Below are positions 35,955-43,556 of a stretch of 64,000 nucleotides of DNA, one piece after another. Made by a program: the position numbers and the translations under genes. The DNA is from Sporosarcina limicola (GTDB taxonomy: Bacteria > Bacillota > Bacilli > Bacillales_A > Planococcaceae). The DNA is taken from contig NZ_JADBEL010000001.1 of NCBI RefSeq assembly GCF_014873855.1, positions 62,001 to 126,000 of the forward strand, in the 5' to 3' direction. The notes beneath the pieces were generated by a model. It was not told the DNA's origin, did not search any database, and saw only the letters and a program-made list of their open reading frames with translations. The first letter of the stretch is position 1, and each line of letters starts with the position of its first letter.

Positions 35955-36880
35955 CCAATCACCTTCCTCGCAAGTAAACTAATCATATAACTCTCCATCC
36001 GCTCACGCATCATCTCATCCGTTAAACTTGTAACCCCCAAAGAAACCCAGCCTTCATAAACCGTCGGCGGCTCATTTCCCTCAATGAAATCAAACACAGC
36101 AAGAAAATCCCAATAAGGGCTGTATTCAAATTCCGAGCTCGCAACCCTCAAATAAGCATCTAAAAACTGATCTGCTACCTCTACTCCATGCAATAAGGCA
36201 AGATTCACTCGACAATGTCCAACATCAACATTCGCAGGGCCACGACAAGCATTTACCCAGTCGACAACCCCACTCACCTCTCCAGCACGCCATAAAATAT
36301 TTGTAGGATGAAAATCACGATGAATAAACGTTTCTTTTATAGTAGGAGGTGCCCCCTTCACAATACGAACTGCATGCTCCCATTGCTCAGACATCGAACT
36401 CCAAGTAGGTACTGCGATGTCATCCCTACTCGTATACGTTGAAAACGTCCTCGGAAATTCTGCTGCATCAATCGTATGAATCAATGCCAACGCATTCGCC
36501 ATTCCCTCTGTCCAAGTTGTAAAATCATCTGGTTCAAGCACAACATTTCCATCCAGTTTCGTCATAAGAATAGAAGGGTATCCCGTTTCCTCACCATATG
36601 AATCCAACGCGATTGGTGCAGGAGTCAGACTTATTTTATTTTGAATAAACTGCAGATTACCCATTTCATGCAGCGCAAGATCCGGTTCTTCAAGCAGCCA
36701 TGATTTATTTGTATATTGTTTAATGACGACTTCCTTTATTTCCACACCGGCAATAACAATCACTTCATTAATAGCTGCAGAAATACCGCCATGAAGCTGT
36801 TTCGTTGAATCAATTTCCGAGTCAATTCCGAGTGTTTTTTTGATCCATAAAGAAGTTGGTTCAGTTAACATGGTTACCAC
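35951..36880 (-). CDS. APH/choline-kinase-like phosphotransferase
   Basis: 309 residues of the aminoglycoside phosphotransferase fold. Brenner motif TFIHRDFHPTNILWR near residue 185 has the catalytic Asp and Asn; the metal-binding Asp is in GVVDWVNACRG near 207. The N-lobe has VVIKQYTN with the ATP-binding lysine near 52. Start codon overlaps the nucleotidyltransferase gene by 20 bases. Antibiotic, sugar or other small-molecule substrates are all possible; this fold alone does not prove drug resistance. Confidence 0.88.
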   Translation of the reverse strand: MVTMLTEPTSLWIKKTLGIDSEIDSTKQLHGGISAAINEVIVIAGVEIKEVVIKQYTNKSWLLEEPDLALHEMGNLQFIQNKISLTPAPIALDSYGEETGYPSILMTKLDGNVVLEPDDFTTWTEGMANALALIHTIDAAEFPRTFSTYTSRDDIAVPTWSSMSEQWEHAVRIVKGAPPTIKETFIHRDFHPTNILWRAGEVSGVVDWVNACRGPANVDVGHCRVNLALLHGVEVADQFLDAYLRVASSEFEYSPYWDFLAVFDFIEGNEPPTVYEGWVSLGVTSLTDEMMRERMESYMISLLARKVIG

Positions 36881-37607
36881 CTTTTCTTAATCCTTTCTTC
36901 CCCGCTGAAAACCCTTCAAATAACCTACCGCCATACGGTTCCAAAATTTCATCTGCAAGACCGATAATCTCATCCTTACCGCCTGTTTTATAAAATATAT
37001 CAAAGGCTTGTACAAATCTTTGTGTAAACTCTTCGTCATACTGATTCAAAGCCCGTACAACCCATTTAGATGCCCCAATCCATTGACCATTCGTTCTCAA
37101 AACAAACTCATGAATCGCTTCGGCGAGTGAATTCGCAATGAAAAGATCTTCTGCATGATTTGTTGAGCCCATCAGATCATCAAGAGCATCCGTTATCATA
37201 TATCTCTTCATATCAAGCATTTCCATCGACCATATTTCTGGCCCTTTCTTCAATAGCTCATTCGCTTCTTCTTTAATTGCACTAACAACTTCCGAATCAA
37301 TTATGACAAGTCCTTCGGAGACCATCCGTGGCAATGAAGGGCGAGCCCCTTCGCAGTCCTGCTTGAAAAAAACCTTGTAAGAAGTAAAGTTGTGGACAAA
37401 AACTTCTATGGGCCAATCATATTTAATAAACGATTCACGATACGCCGAGTTTACCTTTTCATCGAAAATAACGATGTCCAAATCTGATGTTGCAGTATCT
37501 TCACCTCTTACGACACTTCCCGCCAGCAACGCAGCTTGGCAGTTCGGGAACTTTTCCTCTATAAATCTCTTTGCAGCTTCTATCGGCTGTAATCTACTCT
37601 TGTTCAT
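36861..37607 (-). CDS. ANT-like nucleotidyltransferase
   Basis: 248 residues. The polymerase-beta-like core is ALLAGSVVRGEDTATSDLDI near residue 27, containing the GS motif and two metal-binding Asp, followed by a third acidic residue in WPIEVFVHN near 66. The C-terminal half is helical, as in aminoglycoside nucleotidyltransferases. It may adenylylate a small molecule. It lies 24 bases after the Nudix gene. Confidence 0.82.
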   Translation of the reverse strand: MNKSRLQPIEAAKRFIEEKFPNCQAALLAGSVVRGEDTATSDLDIVIFDEKVNSAYRESFIKYDWPIEVFVHNFTSYKVFFKQDCEGARPSLPRMVSEGLVIIDSEVVSAIKEEANELLKKGPEIWSMEMLDMKRYMITDALDDLMGSTNHAEDLFIANSLAEAIHEFVLRTNGQWIGASKWVVRALNQYDEEFTQRFVQAFDIFYKTGGKDEIIGLADEILEPYGGRLFEGFSAGKKGLRKGGNHVN

Positions 37608-37631
37608 AACTTCACCTGTTTTCCAACTATT

Positions 37632-38030
37632 TCAAGGCCTATGTAATAAATGCAGTTTTTCTGCAATCTCAATCGGACGAACATCTAGCGATAACAGACG
37701 TTCTAATTCAATCCACATCGGCTCATAAGTACCCCGATTCCTAAATTTATCCGTAAACTCATCTCCTCCCCCCGCACCAAATATTCCTCCTGTAATTTCC
37801 GCAGTGAAAAAATACTGTATGCCATTGTGATGAACAATTCCAAGATCGTCTTTAATGTCAATGTGTACGCCTAGCTCTTCAAATGTTTCTCTTATTGCAG
37901 CCTGTTCTGGACTTTCTCCATTTTCAATTCCACCGCCTGGAAAAACATAATACTCTTGTCCGACCCTAACTCTTTTAATCAATGCAACTTTGTTGTTTTC
38001 GATAATTACAGAAGAACCCCGGTTTCTCAC
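37632..38030 (-). CDS. Nudix hydrolase
   Basis: 132 residues. The full Nudix box is present near residue 35-57: GGGIENGESPEQAAIRETF ending EELGVHI. It would hydrolyse a nucleoside diphosphate linked to another group. Overlaps the upstream GNAT gene by four bases. In this operon it might recycle a nucleotide product of the neighbouring transferase. Confidence 0.92.
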   Translation of the reverse strand: MRNRGSSVIIENNKVALIKRVRVGQEYYVFPGGGIENGESPEQAAIRETFEELGVHIDIKDDLGIVHHNGIQYFFTAEITGGIFGAGGGDEFTDKFRNRGTYEPMWIELERLLSLDVRPIEIAEKLHLLHRP

Positions 38031-38587
38031 ATTTCTTCACCTACCTTCCCTCGATATTCAATCAACCAGCAATCCCGATACTCGCCCTCATGCCACTCAT
38101 TCGCCTGCAACAATTTCACTTTCTCAAATCCACACTTTTCATAACAACGAATCGCACGCCCATTCCACGTTTGTGGATCCATGACAATACAACCTGCCCC
38201 TTTTTCTTCAATTAAGTATTTCACCATTGAACTGACAAGTAGTGTTCCAACTCCTTTATTCCAGTAGTCAGACTCACCGATGAACTGATCCATTCCATAA
38301 ATCAATTCCGTCGAATCTTCGTAACCGTATGTAAGTTTCTCCTCTGCATCCACTTCATAAAACTGAATATAGCCGATGGGTTCGCCATTGAATTCAATCA
38401 GACAGCGTGTAGCATCGTCCTCTTCCTTGAAAAACTTCTTCTCTACTTTCTCCAGATAAAAGGGATTATCCCTCCCTTCGTAATACTGAAGGATTTCAGG
38501 GTCAGAAAGCCATTTGGCAAGTAGATATTTATCCTCTTCTTTCAATATACGCACAAGCAATTTTCCAGCTTTTATAATTGTCATCAC
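38027..38587 (-). CDS. AAC(6')-like GNAT acetyltransferase
   Basis: 186 residues. Reads like the aminoglycoside 6'-N-acetyltransferase group: LLVRILKEEDKYLLAKWLSD at the N-terminus, IGYIQFYEVD, then MDQFIGESDYWNKGVGTLLV near residue 108 and IVMDPQTWNGRAIRCYEKCG near 144. The acetyl-CoA loop is slightly changed (NKGVGT). Possibly aminoglycoside-modifying, but related chromosomal enzymes acetylate other amines. Overlaps the VanW gene by four bases. Confidence 0.85.
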   Translation of the reverse strand: MMTIIKAGKLLVRILKEEDKYLLAKWLSDPEILQYYEGRDNPFYLEKVEKKFFKEEDDATRCLIEFNGEPIGYIQFYEVDAEEKLTYGYEDSTELIYGMDQFIGESDYWNKGVGTLLVSSMVKYLIEEKGAGCIVMDPQTWNGRAIRCYEKCGFEKVKLLQANEWHEGEYRDCWLIEYRGKVGEEM

Positions 38588-39396
38588 TCCTCATAAGTCA
38601 AAAATGGTTCGTACATTGTAATCGCATGATTTCCCGTGATGAATTCATCATCGATGAAATCATCGTTCAAATTGTACACTTCCCTGAAAATCGAGTTATG
38701 TCGCACATAGCCGCCCCATAATTCTCGCGTGAAACTATGGTCCTTCTCGTACACTTTATACGTTCGATTTGCTGGATTTGCCGCTCGCCACTCACCAACA
38801 AGCGAAGTATCCGTTAAATATATGATCAGCTGATACGATTCAACTGTTTCGTTTTTAATTTGCAAATCCAGATAGTTATACGCACATGTTGCACCACTGC
38901 CAAATGGTTGGCTCCGTTTCGAATCCGGAAACACGTCATAACTATGCCTATATCTCTCCGTAACTGTAAGTGGAGCATGAAGCGTCATCCAGTATATCAA
39001 GTTCGACAACTGGCATAACCCTCCACCCACGCCCGTCGTCACCTGTCCGTAATGCAAAATCATTCCGTCAACATACCCTTTTCGCTTCGTCGTACTGCCA
39101 ATCAATCGCCAATACGAAAACGTTTCCCCTGGTTGTAGAACAACCCCATTCAACTGTTTCGCCGCAATTTTCAAGTTGGTAATTTTATTAGTCTGCAATT
39201 CCATATCGACATCCTTCAATACACGAAGCAAAGGCGTTCGATGTTTGAAAACAACATGAGCCAACTTTTCATCCAACCGCTTTGTTGCATACTTCTTTCC
39301 ATCTATATACCATTCCGAATATCGCTTCAATCGGTACACTTTCTTTCCAATAAATATACGTAACTTACTACGCTTTTTCGGCTTCAATGAATTCAT
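38584..39396 (-). CDS. VanW-family protein
   Basis: 270 residues. The VanW region runs from about 100 to 185: VVLQPGETFSYWRLIGSTTKR, MILHYGQVTTGVGGGLCQLS, ERYRHSYDVFPDS and PFGSGATCAYNYLDL. The first 30 residues are very basic (KPKKRSKLRIFIGKKVYRLKR). VanW accompanies vancomycin-type clusters but its activity is unknown and no van ligase is present. It starts the six-gene leftward operon, behind GAGGAG nine bases before the ATG. Confidence 0.9.
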   Translation of the reverse strand: MNSLKPKKRSKLRIFIGKKVYRLKRYSEWYIDGKKYATKRLDEKLAHVVFKHRTPLLRVLKDVDMELQTNKITNLKIAAKQLNGVVLQPGETFSYWRLIGSTTKRKGYVDGMILHYGQVTTGVGGGLCQLSNLIYWMTLHAPLTVTERYRHSYDVFPDSKRSQPFGSGATCAYNYLDLQIKNETVESYQLIIYLTDTSLVGEWRAANPANRTYKVYEKDHSFTRELWGGYVRHNSIFREVYNLNDDFIDDEFITGNHAITMYEPFLTYEE

Positions 39397-39593
39397 CGCG
39401 GACAGCTCCTCTACTACTTATTCTCCTAAGAAACACCGATGTCCTTTGAAACCGTCCAAAAAGTGAATGTATTTCACCCATCAATTTCCGCAAGTCACCT
39501 TTGAATTGTTGCAGTTCACGAGGATACCGAAGACAGCAATGGCGATACAACATACACTTTGGTTACAAAGAACAATCAAACGGAGGGAACAGG

Positions 39594-40313
39594 ATGGCTA
39601 TTATCGACGTTCGCAATCTACAAAAATCATATGGCAACAACCAAGTTTTAAAGGGGGTAAACTTTCAGGCACAAGAGGGTGAAGTGATTGGGGTTATCGG
39701 GAAAAACGGGGCAGGTAAGTCGACGTTCCTAGAAATATTGATGACCATTAAATCATATGACATTGGGACCGTCATCGTATTTGATGAAGATATAAAATCC
39801 ATCCCAACAAATCGATTGGAACAACTACGACAAAATATTTCCGTCGTCTTGCAGCCCACACAATTTTATAAAACATTAAAAGTAGGCGAATTACTGAAGC
39901 TATTCAAAGCGTATTACCAGTCTCCCGTAGACATTGAAAAAATCATTGCAGATTTCAAACTCGAAGCACATCGTAAAAAGTACTTCGACAAACTTTCAGG
40001 AGGCTGGAAACAAATCGTCAGCTTGGCGATAGCCTTTTTATCGGAACCGAAGCTTTTAATTCTCGATGAACCAACAACGGGATTAGATCCTCATATGCGT
40101 AATCTACTATGGTCGTATATCAAAAACTACAATGATAAAACAGGTGGCACAGTCATTTTGACCACACATAATATGGACGAAATTGAACTGTATTGCGACA
40201 AAGTAATGCTCATCAATAACGGGGTCAATGAAGTATTTGAAACAACGGAAAATATTTTAGCATCTGGATACAAATCAATCAACGCGTTTTATCTGCAAAG
40301 CGTGTCCATTTAA
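39594..40313 (+). CDS. ABC exporter ATP-binding protein
   Basis: About 239 residues from the ATG at 39594, seven bases after GGAGGG. Walker A GKNGAGKS near residue 37, signature LSGGWKQ near 139, Walker B LLILDEPTTGLD near 157 and the switch His TTHNMDE near 193 are intact. The signature GGW is slightly unusual. It works with the ABC-2 permease encoded 12 bases downstream, probably exporting a drug, peptide or lipid. Confidence 0.92.
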   Translation: MAIIDVRNLQKSYGNNQVLKGVNFQAQEGEVIGVIGKNGAGKSTFLEILMTIKSYDIGTVIVFDEDIKSIPTNRLEQLRQNISVVLQPTQFYKTLKVGELLKLFKAYYQSPVDIEKIIADFKLEAHRKKYFDKLSGGWKQIVSLAIAFLSEPKLLILDEPTTGLDPHMRNLLWSYIKNYNDKTGGTVILTTHNMDEIELYCDKVMLINNGVNEVFETTENILASGYKSINAFYLQSVSI

Positions 40314-40325
40314 GGAGGAAACTAC

Positions 40326-41069
40326 ATGTTAACTACACAACTGAAGTACGACTTACTCATGTTTTCACGGGAATTGTTTTACTTAATTTTCATCCTTGTC
40401 GTTCCACCCGCCACCTATATTTTCATGGGGCAACTATACGGAGATTTCACCTATGCTGGAAATCTAACATACGCACAAACGTATACCCCTTCGTTCATTT
40501 TGCTCATTACATTCGGCGTCGTTTTCTTCTCCTTCGGGTTTGAGCAAGTGATGCATCGTACAACCGGTGTAGAAAAAAGGATTAGCCTCTCACCCGTACC
40601 GAAAAAAGTGCTCCTTCTTTCAAGTATTTTAAAATCCATTATTCTGACGAGTTTCGGCTTTTTCATCGTTTACCTAATTGGAATAATCGTATATAATCTC
40701 TCCTTCAACCTACTAAGCTTAATAAGCTCTTACGGATTTTTCATCTTACTAAATGCATTATTACTCACCATTTCTTCTGCCATCTATTCGTTCTTCAGCA
40801 ATATGAATAGTGCGTTGGTGTTTTCAATTATTATATTCCAAGTTGTCATGATTACAGGCGGATTCGCTATTCCCGTTGAAATGATGCCAAAATTTGTTAC
40901 AGTTATTGCCGAGGTAAATCCGATTTATCATATGAACAAGTTGTTCATCGCTATTTGGAATGAACAATTTCAGTTAGATAAAAGTACATTTATTTCCATT
41001 GGCTATATTGTTGCATTAATCATTATCGCATTGGTGATTATCCGATTTTCTACTAAACGACGCAATTGA
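40326..41069 (+). CDS. ABC-2 type exporter permease
   Basis: 247 residues with six membrane spans, the fifth region carrying the ABC-2 signature (MITGGFAIPVEMMPKFVTVI, NPIYHMNKLF). Partner of the ATPase before it. The LytTR regulator and DUF3021 protein follow, a combination seen in exporters controlled by their own regulator. Confidence 0.9.
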   Translation: MLTTQLKYDLLMFSRELFYLIFILVVPPATYIFMGQLYGDFTYAGNLTYAQTYTPSFILLITFGVVFFSFGFEQVMHRTTGVEKRISLSPVPKKVLLLSSILKSIILTSFGFFIVYLIGIIVYNLSFNLLSLISSYGFFILLNALLLTISSAIYSFFSNMNSALVFSIIIFQVVMITGGFAIPVEMMPKFVTVIAEVNPIYHMNKLFIAIWNEQFQLDKSTFISIGYIVALIIIALVIIRFSTKRRN

Positions 41070-41130
41070 TTTGCCACTACAGACAATGAAAAATTCATCA
41101 GTTACACTATTGTTAAGGGGGTGTCTTGAG

Positions 41131-41589
41131 TTGAAAATCTCGTTAAACATAGACGCTAATTACGAAGAAAACAAAGTGACCATCCAGTGTAAAGAACTAG
41201 ACGATTCCATACAAGAAATTCTTGATTTTTTCAAAGGAAGAGAAACAGAATTCCTCGTTGGAAAAGATGGAGAAATGCAACATATATTGAAGCCCGAAGA
41301 TATCCATTACTTTCACACTGAAGCAGACGGAGTCGTGGCGGTCACCGCCGATGGGTCCTTTAAGTTGAAGGAAAAGTTATATGAACTTGAACAACTTCTC
41401 CCCTCCAATAAATTTATCCGTCTCTCAAAATCCGTCATTGCAAATTTACATGAGTTAAGTCGGTTCGAAGCGTCATTTAACGGGACACTATGCGTTTATT
41501 TCAAATCGGGTGCGAAAGAGTATATCTCGCGTACATACGTCAACACCATTAAAGACACACTGAAAATGAACAGGAGGAAAAACGGATGA
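41131..41589 (+). CDS. LytTR-domain DNA-binding regulator
   Basis: About 152 residues from a TTG at 41131, seven bases behind AAGGGGGTG. The LytTR DNA-binding domain covers residues about 60-150: ILKPEDIHYFHTEADGVVAV, LPSNKFIRLSKSVIANLHEL and a C-terminal NGTLCVYFKSG. There is no receiver domain, so it is not a two-component regulator. It is overlapped by the DUF3021 gene, its usual partner. Confidence 0.9.
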   Translation: MKISLNIDANYEENKVTIQCKELDDSIQEILDFFKGRETEFLVGKDGEMQHILKPEDIHYFHTEADGVVAVTADGSFKLKEKLYELEQLLPSNKFIRLSKSVIANLHELSRFEASFNGTLCVYFKSGAKEYISRTYVNTIKDTLKMNRRKNG

Positions 41590-41996
41590 AAACCTTTTTA
41601 ATTAGAAGCATACTTGGTATTTTCTTTGGGTCATTTCTGGCTGTTCTCGCGACGTATTCAGCCATTTATTTCGGTAAAAATGATGTACTTAACTCCCAAC
41701 TATTCGTTGAATACTCCTTACGTAGCATTTTCTCTGGATGGTTTTTCACGGTCACGCCACTCTTTTTCGAAAATAAGAAGTTGAGCCTGTCTCAACAAAC
41801 TGCTTTGCATTTCAGTACCGTTATCATCCTCTACTTCATCGTGGCATTCGGCTTCAGTTGGATTCCGTTCTCTATAAAGAACGCACTCTTCATTCTCGGA
41901 TCATTCATCGTCGTCTATACGCTCATATGGTCCGCTTTCTATCTTCACTTCCGAAGCGAAGCGAAGAAATTGAATGCAGATCTTGATGATTTTTGA
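41586..41996 (+). CDS. DUF3021 membrane protein, partner of the LytTR regulator
   Basis: 136 residues with four membrane spans (IRSILGIFFGSFLAVLATY, WFFTVTPLFF, ALHFSTVIILYFIVAFGF, LFILGSFIVVYTLIWSAFY). The family always accompanies single-domain LytTR proteins and is thought to hold or modulate them at the membrane. ATG overlaps the LytTR stop, behind AGGAGG. A perfect terminator follows. Confidence 0.88.
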   Translation: MKTFLIRSILGIFFGSFLAVLATYSAIYFGKNDVLNSQLFVEYSLRSIFSGWFFTVTPLFFENKKLSLSQQTALHFSTVIILYFIVAFGFSWIPFSIKNALFILGSFIVVYTLIWSAFYLHFRSEAKKLNADLDDF

Positions 41997-41998
41997 TT

Positions 41999-42034
41999 AA
42001 AAACTGCATCTAGTTCGAACTAGATGCAGTTTTT
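41999..42034. terminator. Perfect terminator after the LytTR-DUF3021 operon
   Basis: A 17-bp perfect inverted repeat (CTGCATCTAGTT/AACTAGATGCAG) with a two-base loop, five A before and five T after. Confidence 0.93.
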
Positions 42035-42046
42035 AATATTCACTAC

Positions 42047-42178
42047 TTATTTTGCTTTTCGAATCCCAAGCCGCTCTTTAATTGCATATTGTAGCAGGTG
42101 TGAAAAGTTTATATTCTCTTTTTCCGCTGTATCATTTAACCATCTCGGAATCATTAGCGTTTTCTTGACGGCTTTGCT
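42047..42178 (-). pseudogene. Remnant of a HicB-type antitoxin (ribbon-helix-helix end)
   Basis: A 43-codon open stretch without its own start reads SKAVKKTLMIPRWLNDTAEK followed by ENINFSHLLQYAIKERLGIR. This matches the C-terminal DNA-binding part of HicB antitoxins (VKKTLxIPxWLNxxAExxxINFSxLLQ). The N-terminal HicB domain and any hicA toxin gene are absent; a terminator of the next gene cuts into the 5' side. A dead fragment of a toxin-antitoxin locus. Confidence 0.6.
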
Positions 42179-42188
42179 TAAAACATAT

Positions 42189-42226
42189 AAAAATCCGCAC
42201 CAGGTGACTACCCAGTGCGGATTTTC
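42189..42226 (-). terminator. Terminator of the RlmI-like gene
   Basis: AAAATCCGCAC and GTGCGGATTTT make an 11-bp stem with a 14-base loop; in the leftward direction five T follow. Confidence 0.85.
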
Positions 42227-42237
42227 GTATTAAAAAC

Positions 42238-43434
42238 TTATTTCAATTTCTGCAGAATAACCACTTTCAAATAGTTGAACTCCGGATAATCGCGATTCGT
42301 GCGGAAATCTTTCGGCAATGATGATTCCTCAAGGATTTTATATTTCGATCCTGCACCAGCGAATCCCTCTTCGATGAACGTCTTGAACTTCTTCATGCTG
42401 AATGACGCATTATTCGTCGATGCAACGATGATACCGTTTTTTTCCGTAATCGCAATTGCATCCATAAGCAATGCCGGATAATCTTTTGCCGTACTGAACG
42501 TGTATTTCTTTGTACGTGCAAAACTCGGTGGATCGAGAACGACTAAATCGAACTTCAATTCATTCCGCTTCGCATAACGGAAGTATTCAAAAACGTCCAT
42601 CACTTTAATATCCTGTTGTTCGTAATCGATGCCGTTCACGCTAAACTGTTCAATCGTCTTCGCAAGACTGCGCTTCGCCAAATCGACACTCGTTGTGTTT
42701 ATAGAGCCACCCAATGCAGCCGCAACAGAAAATGCACCCGTGTACGAAAACGTATTCAACACGTTTTTCCCTTTTGAATACTTATCGCGGATTGCCTGAC
42801 GCATATCCCGCTGATCAAGGAAAATTCCCGTCATGGCACCCTCATTCAAGTTGACCGCAAAGTTCATGCCATTCTCTTTAACGATGATTGGAAAATCCCC
42901 TTGCTCACCTTTAACGAAATCATCTTGCTCCATATATTTTCCTTTTGTATCAAAACGTTTTTTCTCATAAATCCCTTTAAAGTCCACGATTTTATCGAAA
43001 ACGCTATAGACATAATGCTTAAGCGAATAAATTCCCTCGCTATACCAACTCATCATATAGAAACCATCGAAATAATCAATCGTCAATCCGCCGATGCCGT
43101 CGCCTTCCCCATTGAATACACGGAACGCCGTCGTTTTAGGATCTGCAAACAATGCTTCACGTCTTGCCATTGCCGCATCAATTTTTGATTCAAAAAAGTC
43201 GAAATCGATTTCTTCGTTCTCATTTTTAGTAAGAACCCAGCCTAGCCCTTTGTTCTGTATACCGTAATAGCCCTTGGCGACGAACTTCCGATCACGGTCA
43301 ATCAGTCTGACAATGCTTCCCTCTTTCGTCAGCACATCAGAATTGATAATCGCGTCCTTCAGAATCAATGGATAGCCCCTCTTGAAATCCGATATATTTT
43401 TTGCATTTACTTGTAGATCGATTGTTTTAGCCAT
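42238..43434 (-). CDS. RlmI-like class I 23S rRNA (cytosine-C5) methyltransferase
   Basis: 398 residues, typical length. An N-terminal PUA RNA-binding domain (residues about 5-75; GYPLILKDAI, KGYYGIQNKGLGWVL) precedes the catalytic Rossmann fold: GIFLDQRDMRQ, VLNTFSYTGAFSVAAALGG near residue 228, and VVLDPPSFARTKK near 302 with the family's DPPS motif. The product methylates C5 of a cytosine in 23S rRNA; the exact position is inferred from RlmI. Single gene. Confidence 0.9.
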   Translation of the reverse strand: MAKTIDLQVNAKNISDFKRGYPLILKDAIINSDVLTKEGSIVRLIDRDRKFVAKGYYGIQNKGLGWVLTKNENEEIDFDFFESKIDAAMARREALFADPKTTAFRVFNGEGDGIGGLTIDYFDGFYMMSWYSEGIYSLKHYVYSVFDKIVDFKGIYEKKRFDTKGKYMEQDDFVKGEQGDFPIIVKENGMNFAVNLNEGAMTGIFLDQRDMRQAIRDKYSKGKNVLNTFSYTGAFSVAAALGGSINTTSVDLAKRSLAKTIEQFSVNGIDYEQQDIKVMDVFEYFRYAKRNELKFDLVVLDPPSFARTKKYTFSTAKDYPALLMDAIAITEKNGIIVASTNNASFSMKKFKTFIEEGFAGAGSKYKILEESSLPKDFRTNRDYPEFNYLKVVILQKLK

Positions 43435-43498
43435 TTTGTCATCCTTACTTCATCTTTTTTCTTATTATCGCACGTTTAGTCCTAAATTGCGAAATGTA

Positions 43499-43535
43499 TA
43501 AAAGCATAAGCGCCTTACAAAGAGACGCTTACGCT
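43499..43535 (-). terminator. Terminator of the DUF2339 gene
   Basis: AGCATAAGCG and CGCTTACGCT form a 10-bp stem with one wobble and a 13-base loop; leftward it is followed by TTTTAT. Located 21 bases beyond the stop. Confidence 0.75.
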
Positions 43536-43556
43536 AGTTAATTTCATAAATATCTT

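Noticed and set aside
35951..38587. Calling the APH-, ANT- and AAC-like genes proven antibiotic resistance genes
   Set aside because: These folds occur in many chromosomal enzymes with other substrates; motifs show the fold only.
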